Assembly (NCBI GenBank): GCA_035299025.1
Contig: DATGXK010000010.1
Location: 124,001-188,000, forward strand
Source of the DNA: Leadbetterella sp035299025
Lineage (GTDB): Bacteria; Bacteroidota; Bacteroidia; Cytophagales; Spirosomataceae
Direction: 5' to 3'
Length of the DNA: 64,000 bases
In this document: positions 25,526 to 34,485 of the stretch, piece after piece
How the letters are laid out: every line of letters begins with the position of its first letter
Position numbering within the stretch: the stretch's first letter is position 1
The notes under the pieces: generated by a model
What the model was told of the DNA's origin: nothing
Database searches by the model: none
What the model saw: only the letters and a program-made list of their open reading frames with translations
Translations under genes and position numbers: made by a program

Positions 25526-26914
25526 ATGAAAAAATGGTATGAATATATTCCGCATCCGGTCATTATACTGTTTGGAATGATCGTATTGGCATGGCTTTTT
25601 ACTTATCTGTTACCAGCTGGAGAATTTGATAGGGTAGAAGTAGATGGTAAAATGAAGGTAGTTGCAGGTTCATTTCACTTCGTTGAGTCTGCTAAATTAA
25701 GCCCGACGGTAATTTTTCAATCTATGCCAAAGGGTTATAAAGCTGCCATTGAAGTTATTTTTATTATCGTTGCCAGCGGAATAATGTTTGGTGTTTTGAA
25801 TGCAACTGGAGCGGTTGAAAATGTGGTGGGTTCATTTGTAAAAGTTTTAGGACAGAAAAATCAAAGCCTTCTGATAGCTGGTATGACCTTCGTTTATGGG
25901 GGGTTGGGTATGTTTATAGGCTACGAAAATAACATTGCGATGATTCCGATTGCTGCCGTTTTAAGTCTCGCCATCGGTGGTGATTTAGTTTTGGCCACTG
26001 GAATAGCTGTTGGAGGCGTCACTGTTGGTTTTGGTTTGTCTCCGTTCAATCCTTATACGGTAGGTACAGCTCAACGAATCGCCGATTTACCTCTTTTTTC
26101 TGGTGCTTTGTTGAGAATTATTTTGTGTGTTTTGGGCCTTATTGTAATGGCATGGTACAACATTTCTTATTTCAAAAAAAATAAAAGTACACCAGAAAAA
26201 GGTTTGGGAACTGACTTGGATAATTCGGGCTTTTCTTTGTCAAAAGCAATTGACCAATTCAGGATGAGTGCAAAAGATTGGGTGATTTTGTTGGCATTTG
26301 TAGCTATGTTGGCCATCATGATTTATGGAGTATTTCAGTACAAATGGTATCTTAATGACATTTCGGCTTTGTTCTTAATGCTTACAGTATTTTTGATATT
26401 TTTCCTTAAAAAAAGTAATATCGAAATTGGTGAAATCATCCTAGATTCTGTTGCAAAAGTAGCCCCAGGGGCTTTTATGGTGGGTTTTGCGGCCACTATC
26501 AGAATCGTGATGGAAGAAGGCAAAGTCAGTGATTCTATTACTTTCTATCTGGCCAATTCGCTGGAAGGTCTGCCCAATTATCTCTCGGCAGTAGGTATGG
26601 TAGCCACTCAAAGTTTGATGAATTTCATGATTCCGAGCGGTAGCGGACAGGCATTGGCCACTATGCCGATTTTGATTCCTTTGGGAGAAATGTTACACCT
26701 GACCAAGCAAACTGTGGTTCTGGCTTTTCAAGTTGGTGATGGTGTGAGTAATCTCGTAAACCCAACTTTCGGTGGGCTTATTGCCATGATTGCCATTTGC
26801 AGAGTGCCTTTTGAGCGTTGGCTGAGATTTATTGCACCTGTTGTAGCTATTTTAGTGGCCCTGACAGTTATTTTTGTAATTATATCGGTCATGATTAATT
26901 ATGGGCCAGCTTGA
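25526..26914 (+). CDS. YfcC-family (DcuC-like) membrane transporter
   Basis: This 462-residue protein has about 11-12 membrane helices and belongs to the YfcC/DcuC superfamily. Supporting segments are the opening PHPVIILFGMIVLAWLFTYL, the LPAGEF motif after helix 1, GMFIGYENNIAMIP and the C-terminal FMIPSGSGQALATMP. Relatives move C4-dicarboxylates or basic amino acids such as arginine/ornithine. The next gene is an acetylornithine-deacetylase-like peptidase and the one across is P5C dehydrogenase, so an amino-acid substrate is favoured here by inference. Confidence 0.88.
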   Translation: MKKWYEYIPHPVIILFGMIVLAWLFTYLLPAGEFDRVEVDGKMKVVAGSFHFVESAKLSPTVIFQSMPKGYKAAIEVIFIIVASGIMFGVLNATGAVENVVGSFVKVLGQKNQSLLIAGMTFVYGGLGMFIGYENNIAMIPIAAVLSLAIGGDLVLATGIAVGGVTVGFGLSPFNPYTVGTAQRIADLPLFSGALLRIILCVLGLIVMAWYNISYFKKNKSTPEKGLGTDLDNSGFSLSKAIDQFRMSAKDWVILLAFVAMLAIMIYGVFQYKWYLNDISALFLMLTVFLIFFLKKSNIEIGEIILDSVAKVAPGAFMVGFAATIRIVMEEGKVSDSITFYLANSLEGLPNYLSAVGMVATQSLMNFMIPSGSGQALATMPILIPLGEMLHLTKQTVVLAFQVGDGVSNLVNPTFGGLIAMIAICRVPFERWLRFIAPVVAILVALTVIFVIISVMINYGPA

Positions 26915-26921
26915 TTTAATA

Positions 26922-27035
26922 AACATATAGGCACATAGGGCACATATTTAAAATACGCAAATTCCACTTATTAAAGATTAGAAAAGAATATATATGGCAC
27001 AATGAAAAACTAGGATCTCTATGTGCCTATGTGTT
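26922..27035. repeat. CACATAG-type palindromic repeat with long loop
   Basis: The left arm (26922-26947) reads AACATATAG, GCA, CATAG, GGCA, CATAT; the right arm (27010-27035) is the inverted version ending CTATGTGCCTATGTGTT. About 62 bases separate the arms. The right arm forms the leader of the ArgE-like gene, 16 bases before its ATG. A GTG inside the right arm gives a spurious longer frame for that gene. Confidence 0.7.
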
Positions 27036-27051
27036 TAAAAAAAAACAAAAA

Positions 27052-28209
27052 ATGAGACTTCAAAAAACAAAAGAAATTTTAACTGACTTGGTGGCATTCC
27101 AAGTTTTAGGTGGACAAGGAAACCTGGCGATTGTAGATTATTTGACCAATTACTTAAAATCTCAAGAAATTGATTTTCAGGTTGTACCCAATAAAGATGG
27201 CGACAAAGCTCTTTTGCATTGTCGTATAGGGCCTGCGGTTTATGGTGGAGTTATACTTTCTGGTCATACCGATGTAGTGCCTGTGAAAGGTCAGGACTGG
27301 GTTACCGAGCCATTTGTACTAACCGAAAAAGATGAAAAGTGGTATGCCCGAGGCTCATGCGACATGAAAGGCTTTTTAGCTTGTTTTTTGGCAAGCGTTG
27401 ATCTTTTCAAGAAATCAAATCTTAAAAAACCCATCTATTTTGCCTTTTCTTATGATGAGGAGATCGGTTGTCTTTCGGGCTACGAAATGGCCTGTGCCAT
27501 ACGAGATTTTTATGAAGAAAAACCGAAATATGCTATAATTGGAGAGGCCACTATGATGCAACCTGTGGTTGGTCAGAAAGGTATCTGTGTGCTAAAAACT
27601 ACCGTTTTAGGCTCGGCTGGGCATAGTAGTAGAATAAAAAGAGAAGTAAGTGCCATTCATGTGGCTGCCAAATTGGTGGTTTGGCTCGAAAACAAAATGA
27701 ACGAGCTTTTTGAATCGGGTGAAATTGATGATCGTTTTACGCCGAATCATACCTCAATCCATGTTGGTCAGTTTAATGGAGGAATAGCTCCGAATGTCAT
27801 TGCAGACAAATGTACTTTCTACTGGGATGTACGGATTATCCCGAAAAGTAATTTGGAAAATATTCTGAATGATTATGCTGACTACTGTAAAGAACTAGAA
27901 GCAGAGCTACAACAAAGATTTGCAGGTGCCAGAATTATCACCGAAGAAGACCATCCGCCTGTTCCGCCGTTAGACACACCTGAGCATCTGGATGTAGTGC
28001 CATTTATTCAAAAAATAACTGGAAATCTAGAGTTAGGAACAGTAGCCTATGCAGCTGAGGCTGGTCAGTTTGCTTTGGCTGGTTTCGAATCTGTTATTTG
28101 TGGCCCGGGAGATATTGCCCAAGCACATCGAGCCAATGAATTTATTGCCATCGAGCAGGTTGAAAAATGCTTGACTATGATGGAAAAATTGGCGGAGGAA
28201 TTGAGCTGA
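27052..28209 (+). CDS. Acetylornithine-deacetylase-like M20 peptidase
   Basis: This ~385-residue zinc hydrolase matches ArgE of the M20 family. Metal-ligand motifs are seen as SGHTDVVPVKGQDW, ARGSCDMKGFLA, FSYDEEIGCLSG and the C-terminal GPGDIAQAHRANE; the dimerisation domain includes SAGHSS. The ATG at 27052 is used; a GTG at 27031 lies within a repeat arm. In arginine synthesis ArgE yields ornithine; next to P5C dehydrogenase and a YfcC carrier it could equally serve in uptake and breakdown of acylated amino acids. Confidence 0.87.
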   Translation: MRLQKTKEILTDLVAFQVLGGQGNLAIVDYLTNYLKSQEIDFQVVPNKDGDKALLHCRIGPAVYGGVILSGHTDVVPVKGQDWVTEPFVLTEKDEKWYARGSCDMKGFLACFLASVDLFKKSNLKKPIYFAFSYDEEIGCLSGYEMACAIRDFYEEKPKYAIIGEATMMQPVVGQKGICVLKTTVLGSAGHSSRIKREVSAIHVAAKLVVWLENKMNELFESGEIDDRFTPNHTSIHVGQFNGGIAPNVIADKCTFYWDVRIIPKSNLENILNDYADYCKELEAELQQRFAGARIITEEDHPPVPPLDTPEHLDVVPFIQKITGNLELGTVAYAAEAGQFALAGFESVICGPGDIAQAHRANEFIAIEQVEKCLTMMEKLAEELS

Positions 28210-28230
28210 GAATTGTAGATTTGAGATATT

Positions 28231-28267
28231 AAAAAAGAGGAAAGCTTTTAACTTTCCTCTTTTTTTT
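28231..28267. terminator. Bidirectional terminator between convergent genes
   Basis: A perfect 14-bp stem, AAAAAAGAGGAAAG at 28231-28244 and its complement at 28252-28265, encloses a seven-base loop. Poly-A on the left and poly-T on the right give a T-run in either direction. It serves the ArgE-like gene and the large cytochrome gene. Confidence 0.9.
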
Positions 28268-28277
28268 GTGGGTTACA

Positions 28278-31200
28278 TTATTTCATACTTACCAAATACT
28301 CCACCAAGTCACGTATCTCTCTTTTCGAAAGTATATCGCCCATGGGAGGCATGCTGGATGGCATGTTTTCTCTTTTTGCAATTCTCGATAAGGCCACTTT
28401 GGTTGGTTCGGCGTCTGATGTAGTAAGCACAATTTCATGCTCATTTTCTGACATCAAAGTCCCCGTAATTTCTTGGCCGTCTTTTAGTGTGAGGCTTACT
28501 TGACCGTAACCCGGGGAAATTCTATTACTCGGTTTTACCAAAGCCTCCAGAATAATTTCTCTGGAAAGTTTACCTCCAATTTTACCCAAATTAGGTCCAA
28601 CAGAAGTTGGGGCATTTGGTGAAGTGGAATGACATCTAACACATTGAGCAGTGGAGTTATTGTTGAAAATATTTCTTCCTTCCCAGGTATTGCCTCCGAA
28701 GAGTGCAACTTTGAATTCCTCAAACCAATCGTCGGACTTCTTGGTACTATTGAGTTTAGATAAAAGACTTTCTGAATTGGTTTTTTTAACGGCCTCTGAG
28801 AGATCTAGGAGAAGTTCCTTGTCTAATTTCTCCGTTGCCATCATGTCTATCATTGCACCCAATACTTTTTCTGTTTTGGTTACAGGCATGTTGGCCAAGG
28901 TGCCGATGAGTCTTTGTTTTTCTCTGATAGAACCTTTCTCAAAGATAGGTTTTACAATCTCATTCAGTGCATTTTCGTCGATATTCAGCTTGGATAATGA
29001 GCCAATTGAAGCTACCCTTACTTCAGATTTTTCGTTTTGAAGACCATTTTGAACAATTTTATCTAGACCGGCATAATTCAAATTAGAAAGAGCCTCTAAT
29101 GTGGCAATCTTTACTTTTGGTTCTTTAGTGGTCTCGAAAATACTCACCAGTTTGTCATTGAAAGATGCAATTTTCAAATTGGATAGTAACTGGCTGATGG
29201 CTACCTGAGTTTCGGAATTTTCGGCGTTTAGGAATGCCGTTACATGGGGTTCAATACTTTGCTTAACCTGGTTTAAATCCCTAATTATTATGCCTCTATA
29301 TCTGCCATCTACCCTGTCCATCAAAGAAGGCTCAGCCCAAGTGCCTAATGCAGCTATCGCTTCTGCTCTTAGTTCGTCGGTTATTTTTTCTTTCTTTGCG
29401 TAGTTAATCAAGGCATCCAATGAAGTTTTGTCACCCACTCGCAAGGCCACGTTGATGGCTCTTCTAAATAGCGGTTCTGAGGTGAATTTGTCGTTATTGA
29501 GCATTTTTACCAAAGCTGTAAATGCTCCAGGAATCGACAAGTCATCATTGATTGCTCTTGCAGTTTCTTCCACAATAAATTCATCTTCATCTTGTAAGAA
29601 AATCTGAATTTTATCGCTTTTTAGTCTTCTCAAAACCAAAACGGCTGCTAATTTTAAAGATTTATTTTTATTATTTGCTAAAGCAACCATTTCTGTTTCA
29701 GCACCTAATCTGCTTAAGGCAAACACACCTGCGTGTCTCAAATAAACATCTTCGTCTTTATTTTCTGCTATCATGTCTAAAATATTCGGCACGACACCTT
29801 TATCTCCCATTTTTCCCAAAGCCTCTGTGGCATAAAATTTCACACGAGGCTCAGAGCTTTTGAGTAGATTTTTCAATTTACTGATTGCATTTACATTTCG
29901 GTTTTCACCCAAAGTTTTTGCGGCTTGGGCTTGAATTTCGGTATCGCTGTCTTCCAAAACCGTCAAAAGAGCTTCAGAGTATTTAGCATCGGTTCTCGCC
30001 AACATCCCAATTCCCCAAATTGCATGAATTTTAGCCAGTTGGTTTTTGGAGGTTTTCAGTGTGTTTTCGAATACAGCAAAACCCCTTTGCCCACGATTTA
30101 CCAACTCAAACTGAGCCTTTTTGCGGATTCTCATATCCTCAAAACCAATCAAATCGGCAAGCATAGCGTCGGTTTGGAGCGGATATTTGAGTGTCATATA
30201 AGAGAGCGTTATTTTTCTCAAATCCTCCAAATCGTTCTCTTTTTCAGTCACATCAATTTTCCAAACTCTGCCATAATTTTTTGTATCCCAACCATTCACC
30301 CAGTCTGCGGCATACAAAGCACCCTCAGGACCAAACTGAATAGCCGTAGGTAATATACCGCTGATAAGATCTTTTTCTCCATCTAGTACAAATGACGCCC
30401 CTTTTTGTTTTAGCCCAAACGACCAAATATGAGAACCACCCGGGCTACCTACAAACTCTACCAAGAAGAATTTATTCAACCAATTTTTGCCAAATGCTGT
30501 ACCGGGGTTAAACTGCATTCCCGTAGGACCATTGTGGAAATTCATGATGGGCGGAATGATGTGGGCCGCCTGGCCTTCCCAACGAGGCACAGAAAGACGC
30601 TCGTCCATCCATACTTTGTATTTGTTGTTTTTGTTGTCGGTATATTTTCCGTACTGCCAATTGGACCTCCAGCCTAAGTCAGCACCTTCTACCAAGTGCA
30701 CCAAACGCTCTCGCTCAGTTGGGTGGTCTCCGTCATTGTCTGACGAAATTATGTTGCCGTATTGGTCAAAAACAAACTCATGGGTATTTCTTATTCCTGA
30801 TGCAAACACCTCAAAATCAGTTCCGTCTGGATTAGAACGTACCAAAACACCTTCGTTGGGATATTCAAATCTCTTGCCATCTACTGAAGTGATGTTGGCT
30901 CCGATGTCGCCGATTTGCCAGTAGATTTTGCCATCTGGGCCTTCGGTGATACCACTCATGCCATGACCGCTAAAGCCGATATGAACGGCATAACCATGGC
31001 TTATTGATTTTTTGGTTTCGTAAAAACCATCTTTGTTTTTGTCTGTCAATCTCCATAAGTCGGGACCTGTAGCTACGAAAGCGTCATTTTCTCTGACTAA
31101 AACTCCGCCCGCTACATCTGTAATTTCTTCATACAAATCGTTGAAAACTCGTGTAGAAACATCAGCAATGCCATCTTTATTTCTGTCTTCTATTTTCCAA

Positions 31201-31682
31201 ATTTCTTCTTTTTCTACGGCCAAATCTTTCCAGTCGTGCACTCCGTCTTCATTGAGGTCTTTCAGCCATGTATTTTCACTGCTTTTCTCAGGGGCAAATA
31301 TTTTGTGAAGAAAATTACGTCTATCTTCAACAGATTGTAGCCCAATGGACTCCGTCATCCAGTTCTGATGGCCTCTGATGTCAAACTCGGAGTGTTTTTG
31401 ACGGTTGGTACGGGTCAAATATACCGCACCGTTGTCGTCGATAGACATAGCTATGGGATCCGGGGCTAAGGTGTCGCTTGCCCAGAGCTTAATTTGAAGT
31501 CCTTCTGCCAGTTTAATTGGGAGTTTTTCCTTTATTTCTTGGGCTTTTTTTGCTGGATCTGGTGAATTGTCACTAATGACCAGAATGTCTTCGCTACCTT
31601 TGTTTTTTTTGCAAGAATTGGCAATGATTACGAACGAAAGAGCAACAAAAAGACTCAGAATTTTAGATGATCGAATCTGCAT
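28278..31682 (-). CDS. PVC-type heme-binding lipoprotein with beta-propeller and HEAT repeats
   Basis: This 1134-residue exported lipoprotein (lipobox region IIANSC) has three parts. An N-terminal propeller of the membrane-bound dehydrogenase type (about residues 55-480) carries calcium-loop-like repeats DLNEDGVHD, DRNKDGIAD and DKNKDGFYE. Residues ~500-980 are HEAT-like helical repeats. The C-terminus is a cytochrome c domain with CVRCH at Cys1014. This matches the PVC-type CxxCH family first noted in planctomycetes. Its substrate is unknown; a sugar or alcohol dehydrogenase-like role is only inferred from the propeller. The gene is monocistronic and faces a strong terminator. Confidence 0.9.
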   Translation of the reverse strand: MQIRSSKILSLFVALSFVIIANSCKKNKGSEDILVISDNSPDPAKKAQEIKEKLPIKLAEGLQIKLWASDTLAPDPIAMSIDDNGAVYLTRTNRQKHSEFDIRGHQNWMTESIGLQSVEDRRNFLHKIFAPEKSSENTWLKDLNEDGVHDWKDLAVEKEEIWKIEDRNKDGIADVSTRVFNDLYEEITDVAGGVLVRENDAFVATGPDLWRLTDKNKDGFYETKKSISHGYAVHIGFSGHGMSGITEGPDGKIYWQIGDIGANITSVDGKRFEYPNEGVLVRSNPDGTDFEVFASGIRNTHEFVFDQYGNIISSDNDGDHPTERERLVHLVEGADLGWRSNWQYGKYTDNKNNKYKVWMDERLSVPRWEGQAAHIIPPIMNFHNGPTGMQFNPGTAFGKNWLNKFFLVEFVGSPGGSHIWSFGLKQKGASFVLDGEKDLISGILPTAIQFGPEGALYAADWVNGWDTKNYGRVWKIDVTEKENDLEDLRKITLSYMTLKYPLQTDAMLADLIGFEDMRIRKKAQFELVNRGQRGFAVFENTLKTSKNQLAKIHAIWGIGMLARTDAKYSEALLTVLEDSDTEIQAQAAKTLGENRNVNAISKLKNLLKSSEPRVKFYATEALGKMGDKGVVPNILDMIAENKDEDVYLRHAGVFALSRLGAETEMVALANNKNKSLKLAAVLVLRRLKSDKIQIFLQDEDEFIVEETARAINDDLSIPGAFTALVKMLNNDKFTSEPLFRRAINVALRVGDKTSLDALINYAKKEKITDELRAEAIAALGTWAEPSLMDRVDGRYRGIIIRDLNQVKQSIEPHVTAFLNAENSETQVAISQLLSNLKIASFNDKLVSIFETTKEPKVKIATLEALSNLNYAGLDKIVQNGLQNEKSEVRVASIGSLSKLNIDENALNEIVKPIFEKGSIREKQRLIGTLANMPVTKTEKVLGAMIDMMATEKLDKELLLDLSEAVKKTNSESLLSKLNSTKKSDDWFEEFKVALFGGNTWEGRNIFNNNSTAQCVRCHSTSPNAPTSVGPNLGKIGGKLSREIILEALVKPSNRISPGYGQVSLTLKDGQEITGTLMSENEHEIVLTTSDAEPTKVALSRIAKRENMPSSMPPMGDILSKREIRDLVEYLVSMK

Positions 31683-31776
31683 CGTTTGATAATTATGGTT
31701 GAAAATTCCACAAAAATATTTAAAAAAAGCTATATTCGAATTCGGTTCTGTTTATTAATTTCTAATATAAATATTT

Positions 31777-32523
31777 ATGACAAACATTCTTGAGAAATCT
31801 GGTATTCTTATAATTTTGGCATTGCTGGTTTTTATAAATTATGCTTGTAAACCCACAGCACAATCTATTGTAGATGAGTGCATTGAAGTTTATGGAGGTA
31901 AAAAGTATGATGATTTGGATGTTGCTTTTGATTTTAGAAACATGCACTACACTATCAAAAACATAAATGGGAAGTACACTTACACCAGAATGCAGATTGA
32001 TAGCTCAGGTCACAAAATTGAAGATGTCGTTACCAACGATACTTTCGAACGGAAAATTGATGGAGTAAAAACGTCAGTTATAGACTCCATGGCAGCCAAG
32101 TATACCAGTTCTGTCAATTCGGTGGCCTATTTTTTCCTTTTGCCCAAGCCTTTAAACGACCCCGCTGTTAGTAAAGAGCTAGTAGGGACCTCAAAAATTA
32201 AAGGCAAGGAATATTACAAAATTAAGGTAAAATTTAGGGAAGAAGGTGGTGGAAAAGACCACCAAGATGTGTTCATGTATTGGATAGAAAAGAAATCGAA
32301 GTCTATGGATTATTTTGCGTATTCTTATGAAACTAACGGCGGAGGCATAAGATTTAGAGAGTCTTTTAACCAGAAAACCCAAAACGGAATCAAATATAGC
32401 GACTACAGAAACTATGGCTTTGAAGATTTAAAAACAAAATTGGAGGATTTGGACGTGCTTTTTGAGCAAAACAAAATACCTTTGAAATCAGAAATTATCA
32501 ACCTTAACGTAATCATAAAATGA
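31777..32523 (+). CDS. Conserved Bacteroidota lipoprotein (DUF6503-like)
   Basis: This 248-residue protein has a lipoprotein-like start (LLVFINYAC) followed by a soluble domain with beta-strand repeats such as YTIKNINGKYTYTRMQIDSSG. It resembles the DUF6503 group, mislabelled in places as an aldolase; I see no enzyme motif. Its stop overlaps the next start as ATGA, so it is coupled to an SGNH hydrolase gene. Confidence 0.65.
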   Translation: MTNILEKSGILIILALLVFINYACKPTAQSIVDECIEVYGGKKYDDLDVAFDFRNMHYTIKNINGKYTYTRMQIDSSGHKIEDVVTNDTFERKIDGVKTSVIDSMAAKYTSSVNSVAYFFLLPKPLNDPAVSKELVGTSKIKGKEYYKIKVKFREEGGGKDHQDVFMYWIEKKSKSMDYFAYSYETNGGGIRFRESFNQKTQNGIKYSDYRNYGFEDLKTKLEDLDVLFEQNKIPLKSEIINLNVIIK

Positions 32524-33179
32524 AAACTCTCTTGTTCGGATTATTCTTAACCGCAGTTCTCTTTGCTTTTAAAGCCGATAATCCTAAAAAAATCATATTC
32601 TTTGGAGATTCCATCACCCAAGCGGGAGTAAATCCGGGCGGATACATCACCATGTTAAAGGAAATGTTCACAAAGGCTGGAAATACCTCAGAGCTCATCG
32701 GTGCGGGCATTGGCGGAAACAAAGTATATGACCTTTATTTGAGAATGGAAGACGATGTGTTATCCAAAAAGCCCGATGTGGTGGTAATTTATGTGGGTGT
32801 GAACGACGTTTGGCACAAAGCTAGCTACGGAACAGGAACTGACGCAGACAAGTTTACGAAGTTCTACGTTGCATTGATTAAGAAAATGCAAGCACAAGGA
32901 ATCAAACTTATCCTAACCACTCCAGCAGTCATAGGCGAAAAAACGGACCACAGCAACCAACAAGACGGGGACTTGAACCAATATTCAAAAATTATCCGTG
33001 ACCTTGCAAAAGAGTACAAATGCGGCTTGGTGGACCTTAGAAAGGAGTTTTTGGCTTACAATCTCGTCAACAACCCTGAAAACAAAGGCCAAGGTATACT
33101 CACCACCGACCGCGTTCATCTTAATGAAGCCGGTAATAAGTTGGTGGCCGAGTTGATGTTTAAAGAGTTGATGAAGTGA
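32520..33179 (+). CDS. Exported SGNH/GDSL hydrolase
   Basis: This 219-residue esterase-type hydrolase has a signal peptide (LLFGLFLTAVLFAFKA) and all SGNH blocks: FFGDSITQAG with the Ser, GAGIGGN with the Gly, YVGVNDVW with the Asn, and DRVHLNEAGN with the Asp-His pair. Such enzymes remove acyl groups from sugars, lipids or glycans. It is translationally coupled to the lipoprotein gene before it. A palindromic repeat follows 11 bp after the stop. Confidence 0.92.
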   Translation: MKTLLFGLFLTAVLFAFKADNPKKIIFFGDSITQAGVNPGGYITMLKEMFTKAGNTSELIGAGIGGNKVYDLYLRMEDDVLSKKPDVVVIYVGVNDVWHKASYGTGTDADKFTKFYVALIKKMQAQGIKLILTTPAVIGEKTDHSNQQDGDLNQYSKIIRDLAKEYKCGLVDLRKEFLAYNLVNNPENKGQGILTTDRVHLNEAGNKLVAELMFKELMK

Positions 33180-33190
33180 ATTTTTATTAT

Positions 33191-33248
33191 AACACATAGA
33201 AGCATAGAGATCATAGATTTTACTATGTTTACTATGTGCCTATGTGTT
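33191..33248. repeat. CACATAG-type hairpin repeat
   Basis: Two 26-base arms (33191-33216 and 33223-33248) flank a six-base loop. Each arm has the layout AACACATAG-N3-CATAG-N4-CATAG or its complement; the CATAG blocks pair exactly while the spacers differ. It lies between the SGNH hydrolase stop and the GxxExxY stop (33254), so transcripts from both sides would form it. Confidence 0.8.
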
Positions 33249-33253
33249 TAATT

Positions 33254-33667
33254 TTAATCCAGTTGTCTAAAATACTCATTTACAAAAGTTTTTTGACCTT
33301 CTTTAAATATGTTTCCAACATTGAAGTTTAGTAGAATTCCTTTTGGCTTCTTCAACAACTTCATGTAAGTCAATAAGTGTGATTCGAAGATTGGATGAAG
33401 AATTTCGACTGCTTTTAGTTCTACCACAATAGCGTTTTCGACCAACAAGTCATATCTAATTTCGCAATCAAGGGATAAACCTTTGTAAACCACTGGAACA
33501 CTTTGTTGCGATTCTACCTTCAGTCCCTGATCTTTAAGTTCTTTTTCCAAACACTTCTCATATACTTTTTCGTAAAGACCTGGTCCCAGTTCTTTGTGAA
33601 CCACTATCGCTGCTCCAATTATTTTATAAGTTAATTTGTCTAAATAATCTTGAGTTATAAGAGTCAT
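33254..33667 (-). CDS. GxxExxY protein (PD-(D/E)XK nuclease-like)
   Basis: This 137-residue protein has the family name motif in GPGLYEKVYEKCL near residue 28 and a nuclease-like core CEIRYDLLVENAIVVELKAV, where the Asp, the Glu and the Lys of ELK fit a PD-(D/E)XK site. The family is common in Bacteroidota and its function is not established. The gene is bracketed by CACATAG-type repeats on both sides (33191-33248 and 33704-33780), an arrangement that may be meaningful for how the repeats spread. Confidence 0.85.
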   Translation of the reverse strand: MTLITQDYLDKLTYKIIGAAIVVHKELGPGLYEKVYEKCLEKELKDQGLKVESQQSVPVVYKGLSLDCEIRYDLLVENAIVVELKAVEILHPIFESHLLTYMKLLKKPKGILLNFNVGNIFKEGQKTFVNEYFRQLD

Positions 33668-33703
33668 AATTCTAAGTGTTTAAAATAGAGTTAGCAGTAA
33701 TTT

Positions 33704-33780
33704 TATGTAAACTATGTGCCTATGTGTTTAAATAAAACGGGCAGCAATAGTTCTATAATAACTATGTGCCTATGTGTTTA
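33704..33780. repeat. Two tandem right-arm copies of the CACATAG-type repeat
   Basis: CTATGTGCCTATGTGTTTA occurs at 33712-33730 and 33762-33780, a 50-bp period; the intervening sequence is also similar (GCAGTAAT versus GCAGCAAT). A decayed third end (CTAAGTGTTTAAA) lies near 33672. No left arms are visible. The block separates the GxxExxY start from the Ssb stop. Confidence 0.8.
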
Positions 33781-33788
33781 AAAAAAAC

Positions 33789-34229
33789 TCAGAAAGGCAA
33801 ATCATCCCCATCCGCTACCTGATTAGGCACCATCCCGTTGGCAGCTTGGTTGGCAGAGGCATAAGAAGAAGCGGTATTTTTATTCTCTCCGTCACGATTA
33901 GGTCTGCTGAGCATTTGCATGCTGTTGCCTCTGATTTTGAAAGAGAATTTTTCTACTCCGTTGGCGTCGGTATATTTTTCGGTACGGATGCGGCCTTCTA
34001 TGTACACGCTGTCGCCTTTTTTGAGATATTGCTCGGCTATGCCGGCCAGGCCTTCCCAAAGCTCTATGCGGTGCCATTCGGTGTTTTCTACTTTCTCGCC
34101 ATCTTTGTTCTTGTAGGATTCCGTAGTGGCTATGTTAAATGTAGCCACTTTGCCACCGCTTGGGAGCGTTCTTACTTCCGGGTCTGAGCCTAGGTTTCCG
34201 ATCAACAATACTTTGTTTAATGATGCCAT
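33789..34229 (-). CDS. ssb: Single-stranded DNA-binding protein
   Basis: This 146-residue OB-fold protein coats single-stranded DNA. It begins NKVLLIGNLGSDPEVRTLPSG, has NTEWHRIELWEGLA in the middle and ends in the acidic tip DDLPF that recruits partner proteins. The low-complexity linker rich in Asn, Ala and Ser precedes the tip. The 108-residue core and total length fit bacterial Ssb. It stands alone here, surrounded by repeats; whether it is the only chromosomal copy cannot be told. Confidence 0.95.
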   Translation of the reverse strand: MASLNKVLLIGNLGSDPEVRTLPSGGKVATFNIATTESYKNKDGEKVENTEWHRIELWEGLAGIAEQYLKKGDSVYIEGRIRTEKYTDANGVEKFSFKIRGNSMQMLSRPNRDGENKNTASSYASANQAANGMVPNQVADGDDLPF

Positions 34230-34402
34230 GATTTTGCTTTCGTTTGAAATTGTTAATAATGATTTTCAATTGTTTCTTCCCAAATCGAGAAGACGATGCA
34301 AAATTGGAGAGGCCACCAAAAATTATTCGGTAGATAAACGTTTGTATTCGTTTATAAATATTTGTTGTCGGATAAGGTGTTGACTGTTATTGTTTTACAT
34401 TA

Positions 34403-34459
34403 AACACATAGATTCATAGACCACAAAGAAAAACTATGATTTCTATGTGCCTATGTGTT
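34403..34459. repeat. CACATAG-type hairpin repeat
   Basis: The arms 34403-34428 and 34434-34459 follow the layout AACACATAG-N3-CATAG-N4-CAWAG and its complement around an AAAAA loop. The innermost left block is CAAAG rather than CATAG, a one-base bridge to the CGCAAAG-type repeats. It lies upstream of the ssb gene and downstream of the small gene at 34486-34686. Confidence 0.8.
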
Positions 34460-34485
34460 TTAAAATATTAACACCTATGAGTAAT

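Noticed and set aside
27031..27051. GTG start that would lengthen the ArgE-like protein by seven residues
   Set aside because: The GTG is inside a CACATAG-type repeat arm and gives a Lys-rich extension not seen in the family; the ATG at 27052 is better.
33672..33780. Tandem 50-bp repeats considered as a short CRISPR array
   Set aside because: The repeats are parts of dispersed palindromes, the spacers are similar to each other, and no cas gene is present.
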